Source: Sporolactobacillus sp. THM19-2
GTDB taxonomy: Bacteria > Bacillota > Bacilli > Bacillales > Sporolactobacillaceae
DNA: 64,000 nucleotides
NCBI RefSeq assembly: GCF_004153195.1
Contig: NZ_SEMC01000005.1
Span: 1 to 64,000, forward strand
Reading direction: 5' to 3'
How positions within the stretch are numbered: position 1 is the stretch's first letter; each line of letters starts with the position of its first letter. Positions 47,057-57,256 of this stretch are shown here, one piece after another. The translations under genes and the position numbers were made by a program. The notes beneath the pieces are model-generated. The model did not search any database and was not told where the DNA came from. It was given only the letters and a program-made list of their open reading frames with translations.

Positions 47057-47580
47057 AAAGAATCTGCAGCGGACTGCTCGTTTTTCTTTTTCTGTTCCTG
47101 GCAGAGAGCGGGATATCGGGGCCTTTTTTTTCTTCTTCCCTGGGACAGGCTGCCAATACACGCAGCATCGCCGAGGTGAAGCCTTCAGAAAAGCATTTTA
47201 CACCTGTTGGTGCATTGGAGAAACGGGTGGCTGAAGAAATGAATCAGCAGCGGAAACGGATTGGCCTCACTCCCCTCGAACCCGACTGGGATTTGTTCCG
47301 GTTTGCGCGCCGTGAAGCAGAAAAACTTGCCTCCGGTAAATCGCGCAGGGTGAAACCGGAAAACATTGAACGCCTGATGCACAGCCTGGGAAGAGGATCC
47401 GTCAAAATCGATGTGCAGGTCCTTCATCTCACTGCTGAAGAAGTTAAAAACCCGGATCAGATACTCAGGCAGTGGAGAAATCAGGAACAGATCAGTATGG
47501 ACCGGGAATACAGCCTGACAGGTGTCGGCCAGGCTTCACTGAAGCACGATAAAATTCTGGTTATTCTGTATGGCGAGTGA
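47053..47580 (+). CDS. Secreted degenerate CAP/SCP-domain protein
   Basis: A 175-residue protein with a signal peptide (1-35, VFLFLFLAESGISG core) and a short CAP-like domain: LEKRVAEEMNQQRKRIGLTPLEPDWDL... FARREAEKLASG fits the first CAP helix block. The usual HR-x-N and final W-T/Q-x-F-G motifs are missing; it ends with TGVGQASLKHDKILVILYG, equivalent to the GVG strand. So it is likely non-catalytic. Start: GTG 47053 overlapping the acetyltransferase stop (GTGA), after GGAGG. A full CAP protein, ylbC, follows 109 bases later. Confidence 0.7.
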   Translation: MKRICSGLLVFLFLFLAESGISGPFFSSSLGQAANTRSIAEVKPSEKHFTPVGALEKRVAEEMNQQRKRIGLTPLEPDWDLFRFARREAEKLASGKSRRVKPENIERLMHSLGRGSVKIDVQVLHLTAEEVKNPDQILRQWRNQEQISMDREYSLTGVGQASLKHDKILVILYGE

Positions 47581-47689
47581 CGCGCTATTTCCGAAAAAAA
47601 ATGGGAAAAAGGAACATTTCCTGTATTCATACGTAAATAGTACCAGTATAATGACTCTGAGACAATCATGAGGAAAGAAGGGGAATCGT

Positions 47690-48751
47690 ATGCGCAAAAC
47701 CAATATCGCTATTTTTTTGATTGCTGTAATGGTTTTTGCAGCAACTTTTCTCCTCAGTCTGGTCAGTTTTCCTGAATCAGACGAGTCAGACTCCAATCAG
47801 GATCCGAGAACGACTGCAGGTTCTTCGCATATGGAATCCGATTTTAAGGTTCCGAAAAGTGGTATTCACACCTTTATCGGTAAACAGGTATCCGAAATTA
47901 CCCGGGATTTAGGTGAGCCGGAGCGGATCGATCCAACCCCATTCGGTTATGAGTGGTATATATACGGAAGAAACTCTGAACGTTATCTGCAGATTGGTAT
48001 TGACAATCAGACCCAACGGGTGACGACGATCTATGCCCTGGGTAAAGAGCTGTCCATTCCCCCTTTTAAAATGGGTGAGGCATCACAGAAAGTTTACTCA
48101 CAGGTCCGGGTCAGTGATACGCCTTCTCTTAATTACAGAGGGACATCGATTCATTTTGAATTAAACGAGGAAGATATGATGGTCCGTCCTCTGATTAAAT
48201 TTGGGAAAGGGTGGGTTCAGCTTAACTTTGACCATGTGACCGACCGGCTGGCCGGGGTAAGATATATGACGACAAAGGTACTCGCTGAACAGCATCCCTA
48301 TTCCATGACCTACAGCGGGCAGTTACCTTCGCCTCAGGAAACACTTAATGATAAGGAATGGGAAACGGTTAATCAGGCAGAAGATAAGCAAATTCTCGAT
48401 ATGAGTAATGTGTTCAGAAAGAGGTTCCATCTCGAACCCCTGAGATGGAGTGAAGCAGCACATCGGGCAGCCTATAAACACAGCAGAGAAATGTATACCA
48501 AAAAATATTTTTCACATGATTCAAAGTGGTCAGGTGATTTAAGCGCCAGACTGAAAAGGGAAAACATCCGGTTCAGAGCTGCCGGTGAGAATATTGCTGC
48601 AAAATATCCGGACGCCGTCGCGGTCACTCTTGGCTGGCTGAACAGTATCGATCACAGGAAGAATCTTTTAAGTGACATGTATACTGAACTGGGCGTTGGC
48701 TCTTATAAAAATTTTTATACACAGGATTTTGTCACGCCTCAGGATTTTTAA
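47690..48751 (+). CDS. ylbC: CAP-domain secreted protein YlbC
   Basis: A 353-residue protein: N-terminal membrane anchor or signal (5-27), a CAP-associated domain (about 58-205; IGKQVSEITRDLGEPERIDPT), then the CAP domain (about 230-350) with YFSHDSKWSGDL, AGENIAAKYPDA, WLNSIDHRKNLL and ELGVGS. Family members are secreted; biochemical role unclear. Start: ATG 47690 after GAAGGGG. A TATAAT at 47647-47652 is a likely -10. Same order (ylbC, ylbD, ylbE) as in B. subtilis. Confidence 0.9.
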   Translation: MRKTNIAIFLIAVMVFAATFLLSLVSFPESDESDSNQDPRTTAGSSHMESDFKVPKSGIHTFIGKQVSEITRDLGEPERIDPTPFGYEWYIYGRNSERYLQIGIDNQTQRVTTIYALGKELSIPPFKMGEASQKVYSQVRVSDTPSLNYRGTSIHFELNEEDMMVRPLIKFGKGWVQLNFDHVTDRLAGVRYMTTKVLAEQHPYSMTYSGQLPSPQETLNDKEWETVNQAEDKQILDMSNVFRKRFHLEPLRWSEAAHRAAYKHSREMYTKKYFSHDSKWSGDLSARLKRENIRFRAAGENIAAKYPDAVAVTLGWLNSIDHRKNLLSDMYTELGVGSYKNFYTQDFVTPQDF

Positions 48752-48877
48752 ATGGATTGAATAACAAACCTGCTGACGGCACAGAAGCCCTCCTGCATGA
48801 ATATAATGATTCTGGAAAAGAATGCGCTGATTGGTCCTTGAGCTGTAAAGGACCCGGCGGGAAGGAGGGCAATAGAG

Positions 48878-49315
48878 ATGACTGAAGACAGAACGAACGA
48901 TGCAAAGAAACGTTTTAAAGCTTTTTTACGCCGAAATCCCAAGATCATTACCTATGTTCGGGAGCATGATAAAAAGTGGAGCGAAGTCTTTGATGATTGG
49001 GTCATCTTTGGTGAATCCCATGAGATCTGGGAAAAGTACGGGGGACGTTCGAATCAGTCGGATCAGTCGGATCAAAAAAAAGAAACAGGCGCGCAACTGT
49101 CATGGCATAAAATTCTGGAAAAAGTAGACCACATTGATACCCGGCAATGGCAGGAGAGGCTGAATACGCTGAACGGTGCAATTACCGGAATTCAGACCCT
49201 CATTGGCCAGTTCAGGCAGGAGACAAAAACAGACAGTCAGGGACAGGGGCAGAGCGGGCAGGACAGATCTCTTGAAGACGGACGCAGACCGCCATTCTAT
49301 TTCAGAAGGGATTGA
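48878..49315 (+). CDS. ylbD: YlbD-family protein (putative spore coat protein)
   Basis: A 145-residue hydrophilic protein. The N-terminal block RFKAFLRRNPKIITYVREHDKKW with DWVIFGESHEIWEKYG (residues 11-55) is the YlbD family signature; a Gln/Ser-rich middle (NQSDQSDQKK, QGQGQSGQ) and PPFYFRRD tail follow. Start: ATG 48878 after AAGGAGGG. It is followed 6 bases later by ylbE. The coat assignment is from family naming, not from this sequence. Confidence 0.85.
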   Translation: MTEDRTNDAKKRFKAFLRRNPKIITYVREHDKKWSEVFDDWVIFGESHEIWEKYGGRSNQSDQSDQKKETGAQLSWHKILEKVDHIDTRQWQERLNTLNGAITGIQTLIGQFRQETKTDSQGQGQSGQDRSLEDGRRPPFYFRRD

Positions 49316-49321
49316 TTCCGG

Positions 49322-49570
49322 ATGAGACCGGAAATTCAGCAATATCTGCATGACAGACCCGAGGAACTGATATTTGTACGGCTGCATCCCGAATGGTACA
49401 GGATATTGTCCCGATCGCCATGGGAAACAGGCCGGCTTAAAAAAGCGGCAGATCTTTTCTATGGGCGAACCATGAGCCAGAGACTTGATCGTTTCAGCGA
49501 AAATGCAGCTATGATCTCCATGCTGATGAGTATGGCCCAGTCAATGACGTCGAAAAATACAGGAGAATGA
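49322..49570 (+). CDS. ylbE: YlbE-like protein
   Basis: An 82-residue protein with RPEIQQYLHDRPEELIFVRLHPEWYRILSR (as start and end of the core) and SRSPWETGRLKKAADLFYG, diagnostic of the YlbE family. Start: ATG 49322 with AAGGGATT upstream. Likely in one operon with ylbD. Function unknown. Confidence 0.85.
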   Translation: MRPEIQQYLHDRPEELIFVRLHPEWYRILSRSPWETGRLKKAADLFYGRTMSQRLDRFSENAAMISMLMSMAQSMTSKNTGE

Positions 49571-49645
49571 AGGGTGAAGTCTGACGGATGAATGGAACTT
49601 TCCATTCATTTGTTGTATATTTTAGTTAAGTCGGAGGTGGGGAAT

Positions 49646-50098
49646 ATGATGGTTACAATGGAAAGTGTGTCGTTACTTGACGAGGCGGAACAACTCGCTG
49701 ATATGCTGACACACTCAGAACTCTATGAGAAATATATGATTTGCAGAAATCATGTTGCAGCCAGCTCCTCAGCACAGCAGGTTATTCGTAAATTTAAAAT
49801 CATCCGTGAAAAATATAATGAAGTGCAACGTTTTGGAAGATATCATCCTGATTTTAAAAAGGTAATCAGGCAAATGATGGATGTCAAGCGGGAAGTTGAC
49901 TTGCATCCCGTGATAGCCGATTATAAGCATGCAGAGAAGGAACTGGACGATCTGCTTGGACAGGTCAGCCTTGAACTTGCACGATCTGTTTCCAAGTCTG
50001 TCAAAGTACCAACCGGTGATCCTTTCTTTGACCGTGCATGCAATGCAGGGTGCGGTGCCGGTGGTAAGTGCAAATGCCGCACAACCCGTTCGGCATAA
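49646..50098 (+). CDS. ricF: RicF (YlbF), subunit of the Ric/Y-complex
   Basis: A 150-residue helical protein of the YlbF/YmcA family. In B. subtilis RicF joins RicA and RicT to bind RNase Y, promote mRNA processing and favour competence, biofilm and sporulation; the complex carries [4Fe-4S] clusters. The C-terminus has four cysteines in ACNAGCGAGGKCKC, which fits cluster binding. Start: ATG 49646 after GGAGGTGG; 49649 is possible, and the frame extends to 49592 without support. ylbG follows at 46 bases. Confidence 0.9.
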   Translation: MMVTMESVSLLDEAEQLADMLTHSELYEKYMICRNHVAASSSAQQVIRKFKIIREKYNEVQRFGRYHPDFKKVIRQMMDVKREVDLHPVIADYKHAEKELDDLLGQVSLELARSVSKSVKVPTGDPFFDRACNAGCGAGGKCKCRTTRSA

Positions 50099-50144
50099 GC
50101 GGAATATCCGGATAGAAAAAGCTGTACAGAGGTGTTCATATCAT

Positions 50145-50417
50145 ATGCAGATCCAAGAGAGAGATGGTTTAATCATCTGGCTTTATCATACGAAGCACCT
50201 GCGTATTCTGAAGCGTTACGGGTATCTACATTACGTTTCAAAAAGAATGAAATATGCGGTATTATATTGTAACCATGAAGCGACGAATTCCGTCGTTGAA
50301 AAATTGTCTAAACTTAAATTTGTCCGGAAGGTTGACTATTCTCATTTGCAGGAGATAAAGACGACATATGAGAATGGGAAAACAGAGAACGAAGAAAGAG
50401 ACAGTGTCTTTAATTAA
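50145..50417 (+). CDS. ylbG: YlbG family protein (DUF2129)
   Basis: A 90-residue protein with RDGLIIWLYHTKHLRILKRYG and HYVSKRMKYAVLYCN, FVRKVDYSHLQEIKTTYE, the conserved DUF2129 blocks (given as separate pieces). Start: ATG 50145, 10 bases after AGAGGTG; the frame is open into ricF, but that is a shadow. Place and size match B. subtilis. Function unknown. Confidence 0.88.
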   Translation: MQIQERDGLIIWLYHTKHLRILKRYGYLHYVSKRMKYAVLYCNHEATNSVVEKLSKLKFVRKVDYSHLQEIKTTYENGKTENEERDSVFN

Positions 50418-50507
50418 TATGGTGCGCAGGTTGCAGGCGCCGCCGGAGGTTTCGTTTTTCTGAACCATTTTTTCAACAATAGTTTTTCCTCTTCTTTTAA
50501 AGTATGA

Positions 50508-50672
50508 AAAAACCCCGCAGACAAGCTGCGGGTGTCTTCATGCATCAACAGATGCAAGACAATGGGAGAGGAGAAACCGGCGGAAAACTTATGGGGAAAC
50601 GTAAGTATCCGCGGTTGGGCCAACATCACTAGAGATGTTGCCAGCAGCTATTATTCACTTGTTTGCGTGTTT
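50508..50672 (-). ncRNA. Candidate small RNA on the minus strand between ylbG and rsmD
   Basis: No gene reads leftward here, yet a strong minus-strand intrinsic terminator exists (CCCGCAG/CTGCGGG, loop CTTGT, then GTTTTTT; 50535-50508). Upstream on the same strand: a hairpin GTCTTGCATC/GATGC..AAGAC (about 50557-50533), an open C-rich stretch TTTCTCCTCTCCC (50576-50564), a small hairpin ACTTA/TAAGT whose loop shows TTTCCCC (about 50604-50585), and CAACATC/GATGTTG (50640-50621). A weak promoter TTTCGA-N16-TATAGA (about 50698-50671) could start it. C-rich loops are typical of Firmicutes sRNAs that pair with ribosome sites. All inference from sequence. Confidence 0.5.
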
Positions 50673-50713
50673 CTATACATGAAGGATCTATTTTCGAAAG
50701 GATTGTCTGACAT

Positions 50714-51783
<1,070 letters not shown>

Positions 51784-51789
51784 CAGCGC

Positions 51790-52983
51790 TCACTGATGCC
51801 TCCCGGACTGCATTCTTTTCAGCAGAATAAGAATGAAAAGGATCAGGACTGAAGCAGTCATGATGGGTCCGAGCTGAATTTCGGAATAAACGGGCGAGCC
51901 GGCAGTCGCTGGAACAGCAGATGGTCCCGTCATCTTTTCTCCGATGTGCAGCATGTGATAGAACAGGAAGGCTGCGATACCGGAAAGTATGGCGTGAATC
52001 AGCCGGCCGATGAGGAACGGTTTCGCACTGAGACCGGCCTGAGAAAGAATACTGACCGTCTGAGCCTGGATGGAAAAACCGCAGAAACCCAGTAAAGCAC
52101 TGCCGACAATTACCCGTTCCAGCACAGGGGCGCCTGTTACCGCAACTTCATGTACCCCGATAGTCATTTCAAAGATTCCCGGCAACAAGGCCTGACCGAG
52201 TTCCGGTGTCAGTCCTGCTAATTCAAAAAGTGGTCCAGTAATCGAACCGATCCAGGTTACCGTTCCGGTTTCTCTGAACAATTGGTAAAGCATGGAAAAC
52301 AGCATGATAAATCCACCTATTACAAGTAATGTACGGACGGATGAGATCACGGCATCTCCCAGCATTTTACCGAGGGGCTCGTATCTGATCATTCGTTCAC
52401 TGTGCATGCTTCTCAGTGCTCTTGCAAATAATGAGAAGTGACTATGGGTTCTTTTTTTCTGAAAAGGTAAGGGCTTATATGCCCGCATGATGAGTCCTAC
52501 CCCGATATTTCCGAAATAATGAGCCAGTGCAAACACGATGCCGAGCGAAGCCTGGTGGAAGAACTGTACGGCCGTCACACTGAACAGAAAGAGGGGGTTA
52601 CTGAAATTTGTAAAGCTGGATAACCGCTCTGCCTCAGATTTTGTCAGTTTCTGTTCTTTATACAATTGGGCAGTCATCCGTGCACCGGCCGGATAGCCGG
52701 AAACAAGACCCATCATGAACACAAATCCGCCAATACCCGGAACCCTGAATACCGGCCGCATGACCGGTTCAAGCAGAACGCCGGCAAACGTAACAACACC
52801 AAAACCGATCATCAGCTCGGTCAGAACAAAAAAAGGAAACAGGGCAGGGAATACGTTCTCCCACCACATTTGCAGACCCTGAAAAGAGGCACGTACGGCC
52901 GTCTCCGGATAAATAATCATTAAAAGGGCAATGCCTGCGGAACATATTCCGAGAAAATAGGTTGCGTGTCGTGTACGTCCCAT
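51790..52983 (-). CDS. ylbJ: Sporulation integral membrane protein YlbJ
   Basis: A 397-residue protein with about eight membrane segments and two gate/nucleoside-recognition-like repeats (GFVFMMGLVSGYPAGARM in pieces; GFCGFSIQAQTVSIL). In B. subtilis it is sigma-E controlled and needed for proper spore formation. Start: ATG 52983 after AAGGGGAA. Convergent with coaD, with only 6 bases between the stops, and divergent from ylbL. No mother-cell promoter was clear to me. Confidence 0.9.
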   Translation of the reverse strand: MGRTRHATYFLGICSAGIALLMIIYPETAVRASFQGLQMWWENVFPALFPFFVLTELMIGFGVVTFAGVLLEPVMRPVFRVPGIGGFVFMMGLVSGYPAGARMTAQLYKEQKLTKSEAERLSSFTNFSNPLFLFSVTAVQFFHQASLGIVFALAHYFGNIGVGLIMRAYKPLPFQKKRTHSHFSLFARALRSMHSERMIRYEPLGKMLGDAVISSVRTLLVIGGFIMLFSMLYQLFRETGTVTWIGSITGPLFELAGLTPELGQALLPGIFEMTIGVHEVAVTGAPVLERVIVGSALLGFCGFSIQAQTVSILSQAGLSAKPFLIGRLIHAILSGIAAFLFYHMLHIGEKMTGPSAVPATAGSPVYSEIQLGPIMTASVLILFILILLKRMQSGRHQ

Positions 52984-53165
52984 GAGATTCCCCTTTTCTA
53001 TGTATCGCAGCGGTGCGGACTTCTTGTCCTATATCACATATACTTAACTGACCTTTTAAGTAGACCAAAAACAGGAAATATCTCATAATAAAATAAGTAC
53101 ATATATCATCCCGTTTCTGCAGACTAAGGTCATGCCCTGCAGTGTGATGAGAGGAGGCTGGTTGT

Positions 53166-54194
53166 TTGCGAAAAAGGAGAAGAATTATTCAGGGCCTGAT
53201 TATGGTCCTGGCCCTGACGCTGCTCACATTATTTTTCATCAGGCTTCCTTATTTTGTACAGAGCCCCGGAAAAGCCCAGTCCATGGCCGGTATGGTAAAA
53301 GTCAGTGATGCTTATCCCGTCAATGGTAATTACAGACTGGTATACATATATCTGGGTCAGGCCAATATTTATCAATATCTTTGGGCCAAATTTGACGGAA
53401 ACAAGTACACGACTCTGATTCGGGAAAAGAATATCCGGCTGCCCGATGAGGATGATACAGCGTATAACCTGCGACAGAAAAATTACATGACCGGTGCCCA
53501 GCAAAGTGCTGCGTATATTGCCTATAAAACGGCTGGAAAACATCCGAAACTTGTACAGCAGGGGGTGCTCGTTCTTGATGTGATCCCCTCCATGCCTGCA
53601 AGCAAGGTGCTGAAGAGCGGAGATGTCATTATCGGCATGGGAAACCACAGGATTACTTCGATTAAGGATATGAATGCGCTCATCGGAGGGAAAAAGGCAG
53701 GGGATCGCCTGGCTTTGACGATTGTCCGGAACAAGCAGGTAAAAACCGTTTCTGTTGAAATTGGAAAATTTCCGAAGCGTCTTGCCGAAGCCGGAAAAAA
53801 AGAAGGGATCGGTATCTATCAGAGTGAACAGGCCAAAGTGGATGTCAATCCGCCGGTGAAATTTGATATTCAGAATATTGGCGGTCCTTCAGCCGGTCTT
53901 ATGATGACACTGGAAATTTATGATCAGCTGACGAAACAGGATCTGGCGGCGGGGAGAGATATCGCCGGGACAGGAACGATCGAGTTAGATGGTTCAGTAG
54001 GACCGATCGGCGGCATTTCTGAAAAAATTGTCGGAGCAGATCAATCAGGGACAGATATCTTTTTTGCCCCTGTAGCTGAGCATGAGTATGAAGCAGCGAA
54101 AAAAACGGCTAAAGAGATCGGTTCTGAGATGAAAATTGTCCCAGTCAAAACGTTTGAAGACGCCGTCCGTTATCTGGAAAAGACGAGGAACTGA
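53166..54194 (+). CDS. ylbL: Membrane-anchored PDZ/Lon-type protease YlbL
   Basis: A 342-residue protein: N-terminal membrane anchor (8-27), PDZ domain (about 120-205; VLVLDVIPSMPASKVLKSGDVIIGM, in pieces) and a Lon-like proteolytic domain with catalytic Ser in IGGPSAGLMM and Lys in GGISEKIVGA. B. subtilis YlbL cleaves the division inhibitor YneA after DNA damage. Start: TTG 53166, 8 bases after GGAGG. Convergent with ylbM. Confidence 0.9.
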   Translation: MRKRRRIIQGLIMVLALTLLTLFFIRLPYFVQSPGKAQSMAGMVKVSDAYPVNGNYRLVYIYLGQANIYQYLWAKFDGNKYTTLIREKNIRLPDEDDTAYNLRQKNYMTGAQQSAAYIAYKTAGKHPKLVQQGVLVLDVIPSMPASKVLKSGDVIIGMGNHRITSIKDMNALIGGKKAGDRLALTIVRNKQVKTVSVEIGKFPKRLAEAGKKEGIGIYQSEQAKVDVNPPVKFDIQNIGGPSAGLMMTLEIYDQLTKQDLAAGRDIAGTGTIELDGSVGPIGGISEKIVGADQSGTDIFFAPVAEHEYEAAKKTAKEIGSEMKIVPVKTFEDAVRYLEKTRN

Positions 54195-54203
54195 TCATGT
54201 CTC

Positions 54204-55460
54204 TTACTGGCGGGAGCTTCCATTACCTTGAAAAAGACCTTTGATTTCGTTGAAACGGAGGGGGATCTGGCCTGTGTCCGGTAGGAATGACGAAGCTCTG
54301 CCGGAAATGAAATCATAAATCCCGGCAGCCCGCAAATCAGCGTCCAGAAGCGGAGGGTGATGTTTATGAATTTTTGAAATCAACGGGACCTGAAACTGTT
54401 TACGCATGTGGGAAAGCCAGTTCTGCCCTTTCGAATTCATACCGAGCGGCCGGAGATATGATAGCTCACCCTTCTGTGCAGGTTCCCTGACTTCCTCTTT
54501 TAGCGTGTGCGTCAGAATATGCGTTGAGAGCCTCTGCAGTCGCGACCAGGTATAACGTTTCGTTTTTACCATACCAATAAACTGTCTGAAACTTTCAGCT
54601 GATCTGATGCAGGACAGAAGGCGGTGTTCTATGCCCTCCTCACACTCATAGATTTCTTTCAGCTGCAAGGGTGTAGAAGACAGAAGCCGATACTTCAGAT
54701 AGGGAAAACAAGCATTCCAATCCATCAGACAGCCGGATGTTTTCCGGTTCATCAGTAAAGAATAAACATAATCAGGGACCTTGTTTTCCAGACTTTCATC
54801 AGCCTGTTGATTCAGTAAATGACTGCGGATACTTGTTGAACTGGCGATGCGGGCATCCTGATGGAAACCAGGGTCACTGTGGTCAGACTGGATTCGTTTC
54901 AAGGTGATCGGAGTCATGGAACTGTTCAATTTTCTTATCGCCCGGATGTAGTGGAAGCCGAGGCTGTTATTCGGCTGGGTCAGATCAATCGTATTTTCCG
55001 CTTCCCTTTCAGCTATCAGACGGTAGGCCGCTGCATGTGCATTAGGATAACTCAATCCCGTATGCAGAGCATTCATTAACGCACGATCATATGCGGCATG
55101 GTGTGCTTCAATCAGATCGACGGTTCGGATAAATGCATCGATCCGGCCGTCTTCGCTGCCGAATATCAGATGTGTAGCCCCTGCCTGATCCAGAATGGAA
55201 ACGGCTCCGAGCGCAAAAATATCTGCCTTTCCGACAGAAAAAATATAAGGCAGTTCAAACACCAGATCAGCCCCTGCTCTTAGTGCCCATTGCGTTCGAT
55301 CCCATTTTGACAGAACGGCCGGTTCACCGCGCTGGACAAAATCGCCGCTCATGACAACGATCATCAGATCGGGATGAAGTTCGTGGCGGATCCAGTTCAA
55401 TTGATAAAGATGCCCGTTGTGCAACGGATTATATTCTGTTATGATTCCGGCTATTTTCAT
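54204..55460 (-). CDS. tmcAL: tRNA(Met) cytidine acetate ligase TmcAL (YlbM)
   Basis: Makes N4-acetylcytidine at the wobble base of elongator tRNA-Met using acetate and ATP. The 418-residue protein has the nucleotidyltransferase-like N-terminus IAGIITEYNPLHNGHLYQ (HxGH as HNGH), VMSGDFVQRGEPA, ADLVFELPYIFSVGKA, then ARIASSTSIRSHL. Start: ATG 55460. Convergent with ylbL (9 bases between stops) and divergent from ylbN. Same place as ylbM. Confidence 0.93.
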   Translation of the reverse strand: MKIAGIITEYNPLHNGHLYQLNWIRHELHPDLMIVVMSGDFVQRGEPAVLSKWDRTQWALRAGADLVFELPYIFSVGKADIFALGAVSILDQAGATHLIFGSEDGRIDAFIRTVDLIEAHHAAYDRALMNALHTGLSYPNAHAAAYRLIAEREAENTIDLTQPNNSLGFHYIRAIRKLNSSMTPITLKRIQSDHSDPGFHQDARIASSTSIRSHLLNQQADESLENKVPDYVYSLLMNRKTSGCLMDWNACFPYLKYRLLSSTPLQLKEIYECEEGIEHRLLSCIRSAESFRQFIGMVKTKRYTWSRLQRLSTHILTHTLKEEVREPAQKGELSYLRPLGMNSKGQNWLSHMRKQFQVPLISKIHKHHPPLLDADLRAAGIYDFISGRASSFLPDTGQIPLRFNEIKGLFQGNGSSRQ

Positions 55461-55583
55461 CGATTCTGCATCCTTTTCGAGTAATAGAAGAGCTCACCTG
55501 AGTCATTTTATCATAATTATACCTGTATAAGAAAATGGCCGGCCGGTTAACCTGTATGAATATGAAAAGCAGTGTGACACTGA

Positions 55584-55612
55584 TTGACATTCTTTTGGGC
55601 AGATATTATAAT
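55584..55612 (+). promoter_or_regulatory. Perfect consensus sigma-A promoter of ylbN-rpmF
   Basis: TTGACA (55584-55589), 17-base spacer, TATAAT (55607-55612), 28 bases before the ylbN start. Confidence 0.92.
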
Positions 55613-55640
55613 AACATTTGTTGTCTAGAGGTGGTACCCT

Positions 55641-56156
55641 ATGTCTTTATCATGGACAGTTCCCGAATTGCTGAAACATAAGCAGGAAGGATTGGCATTT
55701 CACGAAAAGGTTCATTTGCCTCTGGAACTTTTTCAAGCGGATCCTGAAGTAAGAAAAGTATCTGTGGTTGACGCTGAGGGGGACGTCCAGTTCTCCAAAC
55801 GGTCGTTTACCTTTTATCTGACGATCAGCGGCTCGATGGTTCTGCCTTGTGCCGTAACTCTGGAAGACGTTGACTATCCCTTTCAGACACATACTTCAGA
55901 AACGTTTCTGCTGCCGGGTTTCGATAATTCTGAGGCCCCGGAAGACACGTTTGTTCATCGGATAACAGATGAACAAATTGATCTTGTGCCCTACGTGGTG
56001 GAAGCCATACTGGTAGAGAAACCTATGCGTGTGGTCAGTGAGAAGGCTAAGTCTGCCCGGCTTTCCGGTGAAGGCTGGTCGCTGGTTACTGATCAGACGA
56101 AGAAACAGCAGATTGATCCAAGGCTGGAAAAACTGAAGAAGTTTTTTGACGATTAA
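55641..56156 (+). CDS. ylbN: YceD/DUF177 family protein (YlbN)
   Basis: A 171-residue protein of the DUF177 family, which nearly always precedes rpmF and is implicated in 23S rRNA handling. Conserved blocks: [25 protein letters not shown] (in pieces), [25 protein letters not shown], with [13 protein letters not shown] ending the protein. Only one of the usual cysteines is kept. Start: ATG 55641 after GAGGTGG. 26 bases before rpmF, same operon. Confidence 0.9.
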   Translation: MSLSWTVPELLKHKQEGLAFHEKVHLPLELFQADPEVRKVSVVDAEGDVQFSKRSFTFYLTISGSMVLPCAVTLEDVDYPFQTHTSETFLLPGFDNSEAPEDTFVHRITDEQIDLVPYVVEAILVEKPMRVVSEKAKSARLSGEGWSLVTDQTKKQQIDPRLEKLKKFFDD

Positions 56157-56182
56157 ATAGATTTTCTGAGGAGGTGCGTACT

Positions 56183-56359
56183 GTGGCAGTACCTAAAAGG
56201 AGAACGTCAACTACACGTAAGAATAAGCGGCGTACACATTTCAAACTGACCGTTCCGGGCATGGTGAAATGCGATAACTGCGGAGAATATAAACTGGCAC
56301 ACCGTGTATGTCCGAATTGTGGCTCATACAAAGGTGAAACTGTAATTGAAAAAGACTGA
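56183..56359 (+). CDS. rpmF: Ribosomal protein L32
   Basis: A 58-residue ribosomal protein: [20 protein letters not shown]-terminus and a zinc ribbon [18 protein letters not shown] with four cysteines (the zinc-binding form). Start: GTG 56183, 6 bases after GAGGAGGTG; a GTG at 56174 is inside that site. Followed by a terminator. Confidence 0.97.
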   Translation: MAVPKRRTSTTRKNKRRTHFKLTVPGMVKCDNCGEYKLAHRVCPNCGSYKGETVIEKD

Positions 56360-56369
56360 TGAAAAAACC

Positions 56370-56394
56370 GAGAAGCGCATGCTTCTCTTTTTTT
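56370..56394 (+). terminator. Intrinsic terminator of ylbN-rpmF
   Basis: GAGAAGC-GCAT-GCTTCTC followed by seven T, with an A-tract upstream. Confidence 0.92.
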
Positions 56395-56585
56395 GCCTTG
56401 CTTTGTTAAATAAATGTGTTGCATTCTGCTTTAGATGCTCACCTTTCGAAAACAAGTCTTCCCTCTCTTCTTTCTGAACAGCAAAAAGTTTGCCTCTCTT
56501 TTATTCTATCGAACCTATTAAGTGCATAGGGTTGGAACAGGGGCGTTGATCGCATCCATTCTATGAGAAAAGAGAGGGAAAAGTT

Positions 56586-57149
56586 ATGCCGTCCATTCGA
56601 CAAGATGCCTGGTCCCACGCTGAAGATGTCAAACTTGCTGAAGCGGTTCTCAGACATATCAAGTCAGGAAGTACCCAGCTTGCTGCTTTTGCCGAGGCAG
56701 GATCTATGCTGTCGCGTACAGCCGCCGCCTGTGGATTTCGCTGGAATTCTACAGTCAGGAAACAATATGTGCAGGAACTGAGTCAGGCAAAGAGTGAACG
56801 TAAGGCAAGGAAGAAGCAAAGAAAGAAAACGCATTCTGCGAAAGAAGCATCAGATTCATTTTCCGCTGAGTTTAAGGAGAATACCGGCACGTCCATTGAT
56901 GAAACCATTGAATTACTGAATCAGCTGAAACTAAGTCTCTCCTCTTCGTTAAATCCGGAACTGCAGAATGAAGTCAGAAGGCTGGAAGCGGAAAATAGAA
57001 TGCTTGATCAGGCATACAGAAAACTGGAGAAAGAATACGGGAGCCTGTTGAAAAACTACAATTCTGTAGTTCGCGTTCTTGAGATAGTGGATCAGGCAAG
57101 AAAGCAAATGCCGGGTGAAACAGACCGGAAAGACGGGTTAACCGTATAA
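56586..57149 (+). CDS. ylbO: RsfA/GerR-type sporulation transcription factor (YlbO-like)
   Basis: A 187-residue protein. The N-terminal Myb/SANT-like DNA-binding block [21 protein letters not shown] and [16 protein letters not shown] (residues 5-60) is diagnostic of the RsfA family; a basic linker (KARKKQRKK) and a C-terminal coiled coil with heptad leucines (about 120-170) follow. In B. subtilis the gene after rpmF is ylbO (gerR), a mother-cell regulator; the place agrees. Start: ATG 56586, 7 bases after AGAGGG. Monocistronic, before the dcw cluster. Confidence 0.87.
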   Translation: MPSIRQDAWSHAEDVKLAEAVLRHIKSGSTQLAAFAEAGSMLSRTAAACGFRWNSTVRKQYVQELSQAKSERKARKKQRKKTHSAKEASDSFSAEFKENTGTSIDETIELLNQLKLSLSSSLNPELQNEVRRLEAENRMLDQAYRKLEKEYGSLLKNYNSVVRVLEIVDQARKQMPGETDRKDGLTV

Positions 57150-57256
57150 GATATCATAAATTTAGAATGCCCATATCATAAGCCATCGGTTGCTGAAACC
57201 ATGGCTTTATTTTTTGTGGTTTATGATACAGATCCAGGGGTAATTATAAAAATTGA

